Below are positions 44,953 to 53,687 of a stretch of DNA of 64,000 nucleotides, one piece after another (the stretch's first letter is position 1; each line of letters begins with the position of its first letter). A program made the translations under genes and the position numbers. The notes under the pieces are model-generated. The model was not told the DNA's origin and made no database searches. It was given only the letters and a program-made list of their open reading frames with translations. The DNA is from Rudanella paleaurantiibacter. GTDB taxonomy: Bacteria; Bacteroidota; Bacteroidia; Cytophagales; Spirosomataceae. The stretch is taken from contig NZ_WELI01000006.1 in assembly GCF_009184635.1 (NCBI RefSeq), forward strand, positions 494,740 through 558,739, in the 5' to 3' direction.

Positions 44953-46287
44953 GTGAAAGACTTCCTATATCACATCACCAAAAAATACGGCGACGGGAAT
45001 TACGACGGCGATCAGTTTGGGGGCGCGGCTGGCCATAACGGCAGCGGTTTCCCCGATGGTAATGCCGGTAATTTTATGTTTGCTACGGGGATCGAGTGTT
45101 CGTACCCAACCATCGGCAATGGCACCGTTCGGCGCGACCAACTACGCGAGTGCGGGCATTATGAGCGCTGGAAAGAAGACCTGAATCTGGTTCGGGAAAT
45201 GGGCCTCAAAGTGTTGCGGTATGGGTTGCCCTACTACCGCATTCACGAAGCGCCGGGCAAGTTCAATTGGGAGTTTGCCGATTTGGCTATGGCCGAAATC
45301 AAGCGGCTGGGTATTACGCCGATTCTGGACCTGATGCACTTCGGCGTGCCCGATTGGCTGGGTAATCTGCAAAACCCGGAGTTTCCGATTCACTTTGCCG
45401 ATTACTGCCGGGCCGTGGCCGAGCGTTACCCGTGGGTGCGGTACTACACGCCCGTCAACGAGATTTACGTGACTGCCCGCATCAGTGCCAAAGATGGCGT
45501 CTGGAACGAGCAGCTAAAAACTGATCAGGGGTTTGTTACGGCGCTGAAGCATTGTGTAGCGGCCAGCATTATGGGCACTCAGCAGATTGCCAGTATCCGC
45601 AACGACTGCGTGATTGTGCAGAGCGAAAGCGCCGAGTTTATCCATGAACTGTGTGCTGCGCCGTCGGCCGCTACCCGGCTTGAGAATGAGCTCCGGTTTT
45701 TATCGCTCGATTTGCTGTACGCCCGCGCGCCGTCGGCCACGGTGGCCATGTACTTGCTCGATAACGGCCTGACCCGCCAGGAATACGAGTGGTTTATGAA
45801 AGGGAAGCCGCCGGGCTACCAGATCATGGGCAACGACTATTACGGCCGCAACGAACGTATCCGGCTTCCCGATGGCTCGATGCACCTCTCGATGGACGTG
45901 CTGGGCTGGTATCAGATTACCAAAGAATACTACGATCGCTACCGAATGCCGGTCATGCATACTGAAACCAACGTGTTTGAAGAAGCCGATGCGCCCATGT
46001 GGCTCTGGAAACAGTGGATTAATGTGCTCCGAATTCGGAAAGATGGGGTGCCGGTGCTCGGCTTTACGTGGTATAGCCTCATTGATCAGATCGACTGGGA
46101 CACGCAGCTCGGCGAACAGAACGGCCGTGTACAGGCCTGTGGGCTTTATACCCTCGACCGAAAGCCCCGTCCTGTAGCTCAGGCGTACAAAGACCTGTTG
46201 CATGAGTTTGGGCAGATTACGATTGTGCCCTACGGCGAAATGCTCGAAATGACCGACCGGCCTGCCCGACTCAAAACTCAGGTTTAA
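44953..46287 (+). CDS. GH1-like glycoside hydrolase
   Basis: 444 residues starting at GTG 44953. A TIM-barrel with the acid/base E170 in TPVNE and the nucleophile E338 in HTETN fits clan GH-A, family 1-like retaining beta-glycosidases. The enzyme is cytoplasmic (no signal). It lies in an operon with the GMC oxidoreductase and small subunit, so it may cleave an oxidised (3-keto) or ordinary glycoside; this is inference from neighbourhood. Confidence 0.82.
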   Translation: MKDFLYHITKKYGDGNYDGDQFGGAAGHNGSGFPDGNAGNFMFATGIECSYPTIGNGTVRRDQLRECGHYERWKEDLNLVREMGLKVLRYGLPYYRIHEAPGKFNWEFADLAMAEIKRLGITPILDLMHFGVPDWLGNLQNPEFPIHFADYCRAVAERYPWVRYYTPVNEIYVTARISAKDGVWNEQLKTDQGFVTALKHCVAASIMGTQQIASIRNDCVIVQSESAEFIHELCAAPSAATRLENELRFLSLDLLYARAPSATVAMYLLDNGLTRQEYEWFMKGKPPGYQIMGNDYYGRNERIRLPDGSMHLSMDVLGWYQITKEYYDRYRMPVMHTETNVFEEADAPMWLWKQWINVLRIRKDGVPVLGFTWYSLIDQIDWDTQLGEQNGRVQACGLYTLDRKPRPVAQAYKDLLHEFGQITIVPYGEMLEMTDRPARLKTQV

Positions 46288-46290
46288 CGC

Positions 46291-47103
46291 ATGAAACTCC
46301 ACACCTTTTCTGAAGGACACGGCGAGCCTACGTTTGTGTTGTTGCACTTTTTTGGCAGCTCAGGCCGCGAATACGCCGGGGTTATGTCGGCGCTGGCCGG
46401 TAGGTACCGTTGTATTGCGCCCGATCTGCGGGGCTTTGGTGAGTCGGCCACGGCCCCCGATGGCGACTATTCTGTCGATGCTATGACCGACGACGTGCTC
46501 CGCCTGATCGAACAGATGGTGACAGGCCCGTTTGTGGTAGTGGGGCACTCCATGAGTAGCAAGGTGGCCTTGAATCTGGCCGCCCGCCAACCCGCCCATT
46601 TGCTCGGGCTGGTGTTGCTGGCCCCGTCGCCTTTGTCACCCGAACCCATCGACGACGATGAACGGCAGCGGCTCCTCACCACCCACGGGCAACGGGCAGC
46701 CGCCGAAAAAACGAGGCAGAACATCACGTCGGCCCCGTTGAGTAAAGCGGCTCAGGAGCAGATTGTGGCCGATGATCTGCGTAGCTCCGACGCGGCCTGG
46801 CAAGCCTGGCTGACGCACGGAAGCCGCGAAAATCTGGAAGAACGGGCCGCGCGAATAACCCAGCCGGTACAGATTGTTCTCGGTGCCGACGACGAACACA
46901 TTACGGCCCCGCTGATGGAGGAAACCCTCCTGCGCGTGTTGCCACAGGCCCGGCTTACCACCCTCAGCGGGGCGGCTCACGTGCTGCCCCTCGAAAAACC
47001 GGCGGAGGTAGCCGACATACTCGGTACCTTTGCGGCATGGCTTTTATCCAGACAGATACCTACACCGTACGCGGCTACGAAGCCGACGCTACTGGCCGGC
47101 TGA
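46291..47103 (+). CDS. alpha/beta hydrolase
   Basis: 270 residues. The oxyanion region LLHFFGSSGREY, nucleophile elbow GHSMSS, Asp in LGADDEH and His in GAAHVLPLEKP give a full catalytic triad. It resembles esterase/3-oxoadipate-enol-lactonase-like hydrolases. The last 67 bp overlap the thioesterase gene in another frame; the fold should be complete before that, at about FAAWLLS. Confidence 0.85.
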   Translation: MKLHTFSEGHGEPTFVLLHFFGSSGREYAGVMSALAGRYRCIAPDLRGFGESATAPDGDYSVDAMTDDVLRLIEQMVTGPFVVVGHSMSSKVALNLAARQPAHLLGLVLLAPSPLSPEPIDDDERQRLLTTHGQRAAAEKTRQNITSAPLSKAAQEQIVADDLRSSDAAWQAWLTHGSRENLEERAARITQPVQIVLGADDEHITAPLMEETLLRVLPQARLTTLSGAAHVLPLEKPAEVADILGTFAAWLLSRQIPTPYAATKPTLLAG

Positions 47104-47774
47104 CCCTGCCCACGCTCATGAACTGGATGCAGGAGTCGGCCAATCGGAATGCGCTCGATTATGGTATTGGCATGGCCGACCTGACCGCGCATGGCCTCGG
47201 CTGGATGCTCATGCGGTTCCGGCTCACGGTACACCGCTACCCGGCATACGGCGAAACCTGCACCGTATCGACGTACCCGACCCGGGTCGAAAAATACTTT
47301 ATCTATCGTGATTTCAAGGTGGTGAGTGCGTCGGGCGAGTTGCTGGCCGAAGCGGCCAGTACTTGGGTGACCTTTGCGGTTGAACGGCGGGCTATGGTGC
47401 CCCTGCCCGATTTTATCCGTCGGTTGCACCCGCCCGCCGTGGCCGACCCCCTCCCGGCCTTGCCCTCAAAACCCGATTTTTCTCCGCCCGAAACGCCCGC
47501 TCAGGTGCATAGGCGGGCTATTGGCTGGTACGATCTGGACGTGAATCAACACACCAACAATGTGAGCTACGTGCAGGCGTTATTGGAGTCGATGCCGGAG
47601 GAATTCCTGCGCCAAAAGCATCTGTACGAGTTGGATCTATTTTTTAAGGCCGAGAGCCATTTGTACGATCAATTGGTGGTGCACACGTGGCTAACCGATG
47701 GGGTGGGGTTACACCGGCTTGTGCAGGGGGCCGACGGACGCGATGTACTCTGGGCGCGTAGCGTTTGGCATTGA
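47037..47774 (+). CDS. acyl-ACP thioesterase
   Basis: 245 residues with two hot-dog folds. The N-terminal MAFIQTDTYTVRGYEADATGRLTLPTLMNWMQESA is the bacterial FatA-like family start, and the second hot-dog has DVNQHTNNVSYVQALLESM. It would free fatty acids from acyl carrier protein. Starting later would remove the first hot-dog strand, so the 67-bp overlap with the upstream hydrolase gene seems real. Confidence 0.9.
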   Translation: MAFIQTDTYTVRGYEADATGRLTLPTLMNWMQESANRNALDYGIGMADLTAHGLGWMLMRFRLTVHRYPAYGETCTVSTYPTRVEKYFIYRDFKVVSASGELLAEAASTWVTFAVERRAMVPLPDFIRRLHPPAVADPLPALPSKPDFSPPETPAQVHRRAIGWYDLDVNQHTNNVSYVQALLESMPEEFLRQKHLYELDLFFKAESHLYDQLVVHTWLTDGVGLHRLVQGADGRDVLWARSVWH

Positions 47775-47800
47775 CCATTTGCCCAAAAATTCGACCTTTG
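47771..47800 (+). promoter_or_regulatory. candidate promoter of the DUF1338 gene
   Basis: TTG (47771-47773), 19-nt spacer, GACCTTTG (47793-47800): seven of eight bases of TAnnTTTG at exact spacing. It supports translation from ATG 47826 rather than the TTG at 47805. Confidence 0.5.
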
Positions 47801-47825
47801 TTTTTTGCTAAACCATACACAGCGT

Positions 47826-48743
47826 ATGACAACTTCATCAAATAAGATTGACACCCTCCACGCGGTTCTCGACGGCCTCATGCGCCGGTATCGGGAGCGG
47901 GTTCCCGATGTAAGCGGTATTATCGATGCCATGATCGACGAGGAAATTATCGACTCGGCCGACGAAATCGAAAACGACCATATCGCCTTCCGAACCATGG
48001 GTGTGCCTAATCTCGGTATTGCCTCGTTCGAGAAGATATTTACGCACTACGGCTATCAGAAGCGCGACGCGTACAACTTCACCGAGAAAAAACTATCGGC
48101 TTACTGGTATGCGCCACCGGTAGGTACCGAAAACCTGCCCCGCATCTTTGTGAGCGAGTTGCGCGTGCATGAACTGTCGGAGCAAGCGCAGCAGATTATT
48201 CACAAATACACAGACCGGGTCACGAGCGATCCTGTTGATGCGCTCGACCTGGACGATGCCGTAGCTGTGGATGCCTTTCTGCACCAGCCGCTTTGGGAAA
48301 TGCCCACCGTGGAAGACTACCAAACCCTGCTCGCTGAAAGCGAGTATGCGGCCTGGGTGATCTACAACCGGTATTACCTCAACCACTTTACCATCAGTGT
48401 GCACAACCTCGAACCGGGCTACAACACCATCGACGAGTTTGTGGAGTTTCTGAAAAGCCGCGAGTTTAAGCTCAATTCGGCAGGGGGCGTTATTAAAATC
48501 AGCCCCGATGGCGGTCTGCGTCAGGCATCGACGGTGGCGCAGATGATCGATGCTGAGTTTGCCAATGGGCAGACCCTCCGCATTGCGGGCTCGTATGTTG
48601 AGTTTGCCGACCGGCGGGTACTGCCCGAATTTGCCGGTTTACCAGCGAGCCAGATTGGGCGCCAGCATCGGCGCGAAGGCTTCGAAGCAGGCAATGCCGA
48701 CAAGATCTTTGAAAGTACGTTTACTACCCAAACCGGGCGATAG
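47826..48743 (+). CDS. DUF1338 (2-oxoadipate dioxygenase/decarboxylase-like) protein
   Basis: 305 residues from ATG 47826. The N-terminal region has DHIAFRTMG with the metal-ligand His, HFTISVHNLEPGY with another, and VEFADR carrying an acidic ligand near the C-terminus, as in DUF1338 enzymes. Characterised members are Fe(II) enzymes that convert 2-oxoadipate to 2-hydroxyglutarate in lysine breakdown. This is the short Bacteroidota form, so the substrate is not certain. Own promoter and terminator. Confidence 0.82.
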   Translation: MTTSSNKIDTLHAVLDGLMRRYRERVPDVSGIIDAMIDEEIIDSADEIENDHIAFRTMGVPNLGIASFEKIFTHYGYQKRDAYNFTEKKLSAYWYAPPVGTENLPRIFVSELRVHELSEQAQQIIHKYTDRVTSDPVDALDLDDAVAVDAFLHQPLWEMPTVEDYQTLLAESEYAAWVIYNRYYLNHFTISVHNLEPGYNTIDEFVEFLKSREFKLNSAGGVIKISPDGGLRQASTVAQMIDAEFANGQTLRIAGSYVEFADRRVLPEFAGLPASQIGRQHRREGFEAGNADKIFESTFTTQTGR

Positions 48744-48768
48744 GCGGTCGGTTTTTCGTAAAAATGCA

Positions 48769-48813
48769 AAGACCCCATTCCAACCATTTCGGCTGGAATG
48801 GGGTCTCTGTTTG
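48769..48813 (+). terminator. intrinsic terminator
   Basis: Stem AGACCCCATTCCA / TGGAATGGGGTCT, 25 bp after the DUF1338 stop; the following T run is short. Confidence 0.75.
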
Positions 48814-48848
48814 AGAGGCTGTACTAGTTCTTAAACAGATAAGTAGTC

Positions 48849-48952
48849 AGGCAGAATTAATGTATAACGAACAATGTAAAATGTACAATGAAATGGTTGG
48901 TTGTCAGTAGGTAACCCAATTATTCATGACTCATTTTACATTGTATATTCAC
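48849..48952. repeat. dispersed imperfect palindrome, copy 2
   Basis: A 104-bp segment with the same ends as 40771-40868 (AGGCAGAATT ... ATTCAC) and a 13-bp internal inverted repeat ACAATGTAAAATG / CATTTTACATTGT. It lies directly before the Kazal gene. Confidence 0.55.
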
Positions 48953-48959
48953 GTATTCC

Positions 48960-49181
48960 ATGAAAGCTTTTTTGACCATTTTGCTTTTGGCCGGTTTGTT
49001 AAGCTGCGAGAAAACCGAGGAGGTTCAGGCCGACTGTGTGGCCCGGGTTAACCCCGACTGTATATGTACGCAACAGTACGACCCCGTTTGTGGCTGCGAT
49101 GGTAAAACCTATGGCAACGCCTGCATGGCCGCCTGCTCGGGTATTCGGGTGGTGAGCAATGGCGAGTGCGGGGGTAAGTAA
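48960..49181 (+). CDS. Kazal-domain lipoprotein, putative protease inhibitor
   Basis: 73 residues. A lipoprotein signal ([13 protein letters not shown], lipobox LLSC) anchors it to a membrane. The mature part is one Kazal domain with its Cys set and the motif [18 protein letters not shown], the reactive loop lying after the second Cys pair. Kazal domains block serine proteases. Bacterial members are rare but recur in Bacteroidota. The reactive-site residue suggests no clear protease. Confidence 0.85.
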   Translation: MKAFLTILLLAGLLSCEKTEEVQADCVARVNPDCICTQQYDPVCGCDGKTYGNACMAACSGIRVVSNGECGGK

Positions 49182-49182
49182 G

Positions 49183-50829
49183 CTACGTCTGAATAACGCC
49201 AACCGAAAAGGGCTGCTCGATGGGGGCGTGGTTGGCCGCTGCAATCCCCTCCGACAGTACCGTCCGGGTTTGAAGTGGGTCAATGACGGCATCGACCCAA
49301 AGCCGGGCGGCTGCGTAATATGGCGACAATTGCGCGTTGTACTGATCGGTGATTTTTTTCAGTTGGGCCTGCTCTTCGTCTGAAGTCATGGGCTGCCCTT
49401 TTGCTTTCTGGGTGGCCACCTGAATCTGCAACAGGGTTTTGGCGGCCGAGGCCCCGCTCATTACGGCCATTTGGGCCGTGGGCCAGGCCACCATCAGGCG
49501 CGGGTCGTAGGCACGGCCGCACATGGCGTAGTTGCCCGCGCCGTACGAGTTGCCTACCACCACGGTGAATTTGGGTACCACCGAGTTGGCCATGGCGTTG
49601 ACCATCTTGGCCCCGTCTTTAATGATGCCGCTTTGCTCAGCCCGGCTGCCAACCATGAAGCCCGTCACGTCCTGAACAAACACCAGGGGCAGGCGTTTCT
49701 GGTTGCATACCATGATAAACCGGGCGGCCTTGTCGGCGGCATCTCCGTAGATAACCCCGCCCATCTGCAACTCAGCGGCCGGCGTTCCGGGGCCTGACGA
49801 GCCCGCGCCGGTTTTGCCTTTTGCCTTGACCACTTTGCGCTGATTGGCCACAATGCCTACCGCCCAGCCGTCGATACGGGCGTACCCGCACAACAACGAC
49901 TGCCCGTAGGTCGGTTTGTACTCATCAAACTCCGAGTTATCCACAAGCCGCTCCAGAATCTCCCGCATATCGTAAGGCTTCACGCGGTCGGTGGGGAGTA
50001 GTTCGTAAATCTCAGCCGGGTTTTTGGCCGGTAGGGCAGGGGCTATCCGGCTGAATCCGGCGTTGGCGGGTGTGCCCATGCGCCCAAAAATGCGTTTGAT
50101 GGCGTCGAGGCAGCTCTGATCGTCGGGGTAACGGTTGTCTACTACGCCCGAAATATCAGTGTGGGTAACGGCTCCGCCCAACGTTTCGGAGTCGACATCT
50201 TCGCCAATACTCGCTTTGACCAGATACGGCCCGGCGAGGTAGATGCTGCCCGTGCCTTCCACAATGAGGGCTTCGTCGGACATGATGGGCAGGTACGCCC
50301 CACCGGCAACGCAGCTGCCCATGATAGCGGCTACCTGCAATACGCCCATAGCCGAGAGCCTGGCGTTGTTCCGAAACGTGCGGCCGAAGTGCTCTTTGTC
50401 GGCAAACACTTCGTCCTGCAAGGGCAGATACACGCCCGCACTGTCGACCAGGTACACAATGGGTAGCCGGTTTTCAATCGCGATTTCCTGCGCGCGGAGG
50501 TTTTTCTTGGCTGTAATCGGAAACCAGGCCCCGGCTTTCACCGTCGCGTCGTTGGCTACAATCATGCATTGTCTGCCCGAAATGTAGCCGATGCCCGTGA
50601 CCACCCCACCCGACGGACAGCCGCCATGTTCGGGGTACATACCCTCACCCACAAACAGGCCGATTTCAACAAACGGGCGGTCGGGATCGGTCAGGTAAGT
50701 AATGCGTTCGCGGGCGGTTAGTTTGCCTTTACGGTGCTGATCGTCAATTTTTTTGGATCCACCGCCGAGTTGAGTTTGGGCGGTGCGGGTTTGAAGTTCG
50801 TCGATGAAGTGTTGAAAGGTATTCGCCAT
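49183..50829 (-). CDS. acyl-CoA carboxylase, carboxyltransferase (beta) subunit
   Basis: 548 residues of the biotin-dependent carboxyltransferase family (two crotonase-like domains). Motifs such as ARERITYLTDP, VDSAGVYLPLQDEVF and the C-terminal FVQDVTGFMVGSRAEQSGIIKDGAKMVNA resemble methylcrotonoyl-CoA carboxylase beta more than propionyl-CoA carboxylase. No biotin carboxylase or BCCP gene is next to it. Leucine catabolism is the most likely pathway; this is inference. Its stop abuts the Kazal gene's stop. Confidence 0.87.
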   Translation of the reverse strand: MANTFQHFIDELQTRTAQTQLGGGSKKIDDQHRKGKLTARERITYLTDPDRPFVEIGLFVGEGMYPEHGGCPSGGVVTGIGYISGRQCMIVANDATVKAGAWFPITAKKNLRAQEIAIENRLPIVYLVDSAGVYLPLQDEVFADKEHFGRTFRNNARLSAMGVLQVAAIMGSCVAGGAYLPIMSDEALIVEGTGSIYLAGPYLVKASIGEDVDSETLGGAVTHTDISGVVDNRYPDDQSCLDAIKRIFGRMGTPANAGFSRIAPALPAKNPAEIYELLPTDRVKPYDMREILERLVDNSEFDEYKPTYGQSLLCGYARIDGWAVGIVANQRKVVKAKGKTGAGSSGPGTPAAELQMGGVIYGDAADKAARFIMVCNQKRLPLVFVQDVTGFMVGSRAEQSGIIKDGAKMVNAMANSVVPKFTVVVGNSYGAGNYAMCGRAYDPRLMVAWPTAQMAVMSGASAAKTLLQIQVATQKAKGQPMTSDEEQAQLKKITDQYNAQLSPYYAAARLWVDAVIDPLQTRTVLSEGIAAANHAPIEQPFSVGVIQT

Positions 50830-50978
50830 GTACTGTCGAATGGTTTGTTGTATTGCATAAACCTACGACATAAAGCGGTTGTTACCACAACGCCCGGACC
50901 CCGCGCTTGTTGGTGTGTTAGCAAGCGGGAAGTCCGGGCGAGATTAAAGCCACCGTAAGGGGCAGCACCAACGATATT

Positions 50979-51560
50979 TTAGGGAATCAGCTCAACGGTG
51001 CGGGCGTAGGCTTGCCTGAGCGTAACCGTGAGTCCGATGGATTGAATAGTGAACTGCCCGGCGGGGTCGGTGGTTTCTTCAACCAGCGTCCACTGACCCT
51101 GTACGTTTTTTACCCATACCTCCACGCCCACCCGGAGCGAGTCGATGAGCACATACTCACGCAACGACGGAATGCCCCGGTACCGGTGAAACTTGCGCCC
51201 CCGGTCGTAATCTTCGGTGCCTTCCGACATCACCTCCAGCAATACCGTCGGATTGAGCAAGTTATCAAATTGGTCGGGCATGAGCTGAGGCTCACCGCAC
51301 ACAATCACAATATCCGGGTAAGCATACAAACCCGATTCGGGCAGGTGCACCCGCATGTCGGATGAAAATGATTGGCAGGTCGTATTGTCGATAGACGCGC
51401 CGACCAGAATTGCCAGATTTTCCTTAACTCGGTTGTGATTACGGGTTGCGCCAGCCATTGGAATAATTTCTCCGTCCAAAAACTCACTCTTTTCGAGGGC
51501 CTGCCGCTCGGCGGTCAGGTACTCTTCGGCGCTGACAATCTGTTTTTCTACAACTACCAT
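50979..51560 (-). CDS. Uma2 (DUF820) family putative endonuclease
   Basis: About 193 residues from ATG 51560; the frame is open to 51617. The PD-(D/E)xK-like core shows YPDIVIVCGEP, LEVMSEGTEDYDRGRKFHRYR and YVLID, as in the Uma2 restriction-endonuclease-like family. These are abundant in Bacteroidota and cyanobacteria, often in many copies, and their role is not known. Confidence 0.9.
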   Translation of the reverse strand: MVVVEKQIVSAEEYLTAERQALEKSEFLDGEIIPMAGATRNHNRVKENLAILVGASIDNTTCQSFSSDMRVHLPESGLYAYPDIVIVCGEPQLMPDQFDNLLNPTVLLEVMSEGTEDYDRGRKFHRYRGIPSLREYVLIDSLRVGVEVWVKNVQGQWTLVEETTDPAGQFTIQSIGLTVTLRQAYARTVELIP

Positions 51561-51628
51561 ACCGGTTGGCCGAGTTTGTTTCTGGGTCAAATTACTCAGG
51601 TATGCACTAAAAGTCAATCCGTTAGTGC

Positions 51629-52630
51629 TTACGGTTGCTGGGTTGAGTCGGCGCGGGTAGTAATCACCGTTGTAGTGGTTACCGAGCCGGGTCGGGCGGG
51701 CTGTGTTTTGTCTTTACGCCCAAACAAGGAGAAATGTACGTATCGTTTGGGGTTCTCGCGCAGGTCGGTGAGGAGCTTTTCGAGGCTGGCCGTGGTGGCG
51801 TTTACGTTGGTATACAGAGCCTCGTCGGAGGTGAGTTTACCGAGCGAGCCTTTGCCCTGTTGCACACCGGCCAGCAGTTTCTGCAAGTTATCGACGGTGC
51901 GGTTGGCGTTGGCAAGCGTAGCCCGCAGCTCAAGCACCCGCAGCGAGTCGGCCACGTTGTCGACCTTGGCCAGAATGGGTTTCAGTTGCCGCTCCGTTTC
52001 GATGAGGGAGGCCGAAAGCCGGTTCACATTGCCGAGGGTGGTGCGCAGGGCGGCTCGGTTTTCCTGCACGGTCAGGTCGAGGGTGCCGGTTACGCGGTTG
52101 GCACTCGCCAGCGTGGCGTTGAGGGCCGCTCCGGTCTGATCGAACGACTTCACAATCACGTTGAGGTTGCGGGTGAGCGAGTCAACGTTGTTCAGTACGG
52201 GGAGCGTCTTTTCGCGGATAAGCGCCTGCAAGCCTTGCTCTTTGGCGGCTACGAGCATTCCTTCGTTTTCGAGGGGGCCGCTTTGGGCCGGAATCTGTAA
52301 CTGAATCACCTTGCCGCCCAAAAGACCACCGTCGGCCAGAATAGCCCGTGTGCCTTTGGCAATCTGAATCCGTTTTTGAATGGCTACCGTAACCATCAGC
52401 TTATTGCCCTGATCCTGGAGGATTTCAATTTGCTTTACCCGCCCCACGGCTAAGCCATTGAGCGTAATGGCGTTCGAAGCCGTGAGGCCATCTACATTAT
52501 CGTAGACGACGCGGTAGTGATTATCAGAAGAGAAAAAATCGGAACCTTTTAAATACTGGAATCCAAAGTAAAACATTGCCAGAGCAACAACCGCAAGGAT
52601 CCCTACCTTTACTTCCTGGGAGATTTTCAT
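51629..52630 (-). CDS. MlaD-family (MCE domain) lipid transport protein
   Basis: 333 residues: one membrane helix (VGILAVVALAMFYFGF), an MCE domain at about 40-120 (GLTASNAITLNGLAVGRVKQI) and a long helical, repeat-rich region that should form the hexameric tube. It would pass phospholipids between membranes as part of an Mla-type system. No MlaE or MlaF genes are here. The amidase gene is upstream on the same strand, 173 bp away, as often found in Bacteroidota. Confidence 0.9.
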   Translation of the reverse strand: MKISQEVKVGILAVVALAMFYFGFQYLKGSDFFSSDNHYRVVYDNVDGLTASNAITLNGLAVGRVKQIEILQDQGNKLMVTVAIQKRIQIAKGTRAILADGGLLGGKVIQLQIPAQSGPLENEGMLVAAKEQGLQALIREKTLPVLNNVDSLTRNLNVIVKSFDQTGAALNATLASANRVTGTLDLTVQENRAALRTTLGNVNRLSASLIETERQLKPILAKVDNVADSLRVLELRATLANANRTVDNLQKLLAGVQQGKGSLGKLTSDEALYTNVNATTASLEKLLTDLRENPKRYVHFSLFGRKDKTQPARPGSVTTTTVITTRADSTQQP

Positions 52631-52803
52631 GGATGGCTGACCGAGGAGTCAAATTTGCTTTCGTATATAACCCACGCAAACCGGGTTTTGTCCCGCGAAA
52701 GTACAAAAGATAGAGAACTGTACCCGGCAATACATGATGAGTGGGTGTATGATTGGTACACGGGCCGATTCTTTATTCATCACCCATCCCGCAGCGTTTA
52801 CCC

Positions 52804-53676
52804 CTAATTCGCCGTCTCAATTTCGGACTTGTACGAAGCGAAGGCCTTGAAAAGCGAGGTCGAAATGGCGTCCTGCCCTTCGGCGGAGGCCAGGTACCGC
52901 TCTTCGTCGGGGTTGGTCAGATACCCCGTTTCGACGAGTACGCTGGGCATGGTAGTACGCCAAAGTACCACAAAGCCCGCCTGTTTTACGCCGTGACTCC
53001 GGCGTTCGGCGCTGTATTTGAAGCTACGCTCCACTTTCTCGGCAAAGTTGATACTGCTGGCCATAAACGCGTGCTGGTAGTTGGCCAGCATGATGTGGGC
53101 CAGGGGCGAGTTGGGGTTGAAGCCTTTGTATTTTTGCTCGTAGTTTTCTTCTTTCAGGATAACGGCGTTTTCCCGGCGGGCTACCTCCAGGTTGCCTTCG
53201 GTCTTGTGCAAACCGAGGGTGTAGGTCTCAGTGCCGTGCAGGGTTTTTGACTTGGGGTGGGCATTTACGTGAATCGAGATGAACAGGTCGGCGCGGTTGC
53301 GGTTGGCAATGGCGGCCCGCTCGGCCAAATCCACGAAATGGTCGCTGGCACGAGTCAGAATAACCCGTACTTCGGGCATATCCGTCTTGATCTTTTTGGC
53401 CAGTTGCAGCGCAATTTTGAGCACAATCCGCGATTCACGGTTGCGCGAGGTCATACAACCGGGGTCTTTGCCGCCATGACCGGGGTCGATCACAACGGTA
53501 CGTAGTTGATTCCCGCGGCCGGCATCGGCGGTAGCGGCCGGAATGGTATCCTGCGGAAGCAGGGCTGGTTTGGGCAGGGCCGTCATGGCCAGCAGGGGCC
53601 AAACGATAACCGAACCCTTAATAATTTTTAACAGACTGTTCCGTTTCAACGCAATGATGGGACTCACGTTCGTCAT
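52804..53676 (-). CDS. N-acetylmuramoyl-L-alanine amidase
   Basis: About 290 residues from ATG 53676 (the longer frame to 53745 is unlikely). A membrane/signal segment (GSVIVWPLLAMTALP) is followed by an amidase_3 zinc domain: VVIDPGHGGKDPG with first His, the Glu in RNRESRI, ISIHVNAH with second His, and SVLVETGYLTNPDE with the catalytic Glu. It cleaves the amide between MurNAc and the stem peptide. It is divergently arranged with lptD, the putative starts being 11 bp apart. Confidence 0.9.
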   Translation of the reverse strand: MTNVSPIIALKRNSLLKIIKGSVIVWPLLAMTALPKPALLPQDTIPAATADAGRGNQLRTVVIDPGHGGKDPGCMTSRNRESRIVLKIALQLAKKIKTDMPEVRVILTRASDHFVDLAERAAIANRNRADLFISIHVNAHPKSKTLHGTETYTLGLHKTEGNLEVARRENAVILKEENYEQKYKGFNPNSPLAHIMLANYQHAFMASSINFAEKVERSFKYSAERRSHGVKQAGFVVLWRTTMPSVLVETGYLTNPDEERYLASAEGQDAISTSLFKAFASYKSEIETAN

Positions 53677-53683
53677 ACCTTTG
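53676..53683 (+). promoter_or_regulatory. candidate -7 box for the LptD gene
   Basis: TACCTTTG matches TAnnTTTG but sits only 5 bp before ATG 53688. If real, the transcript would begin after that ATG, pointing to a later start such as TTG 53769. No TTG at proper spacing. Confidence 0.3.
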
Positions 53684-53687
53684 TGCA

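Noticed and set aside
50979..51617. Uma2 gene as part of a restriction-modification system
   Set aside because: No methyltransferase or specificity gene is nearby; Uma2 genes usually occur singly in Bacteroidota.
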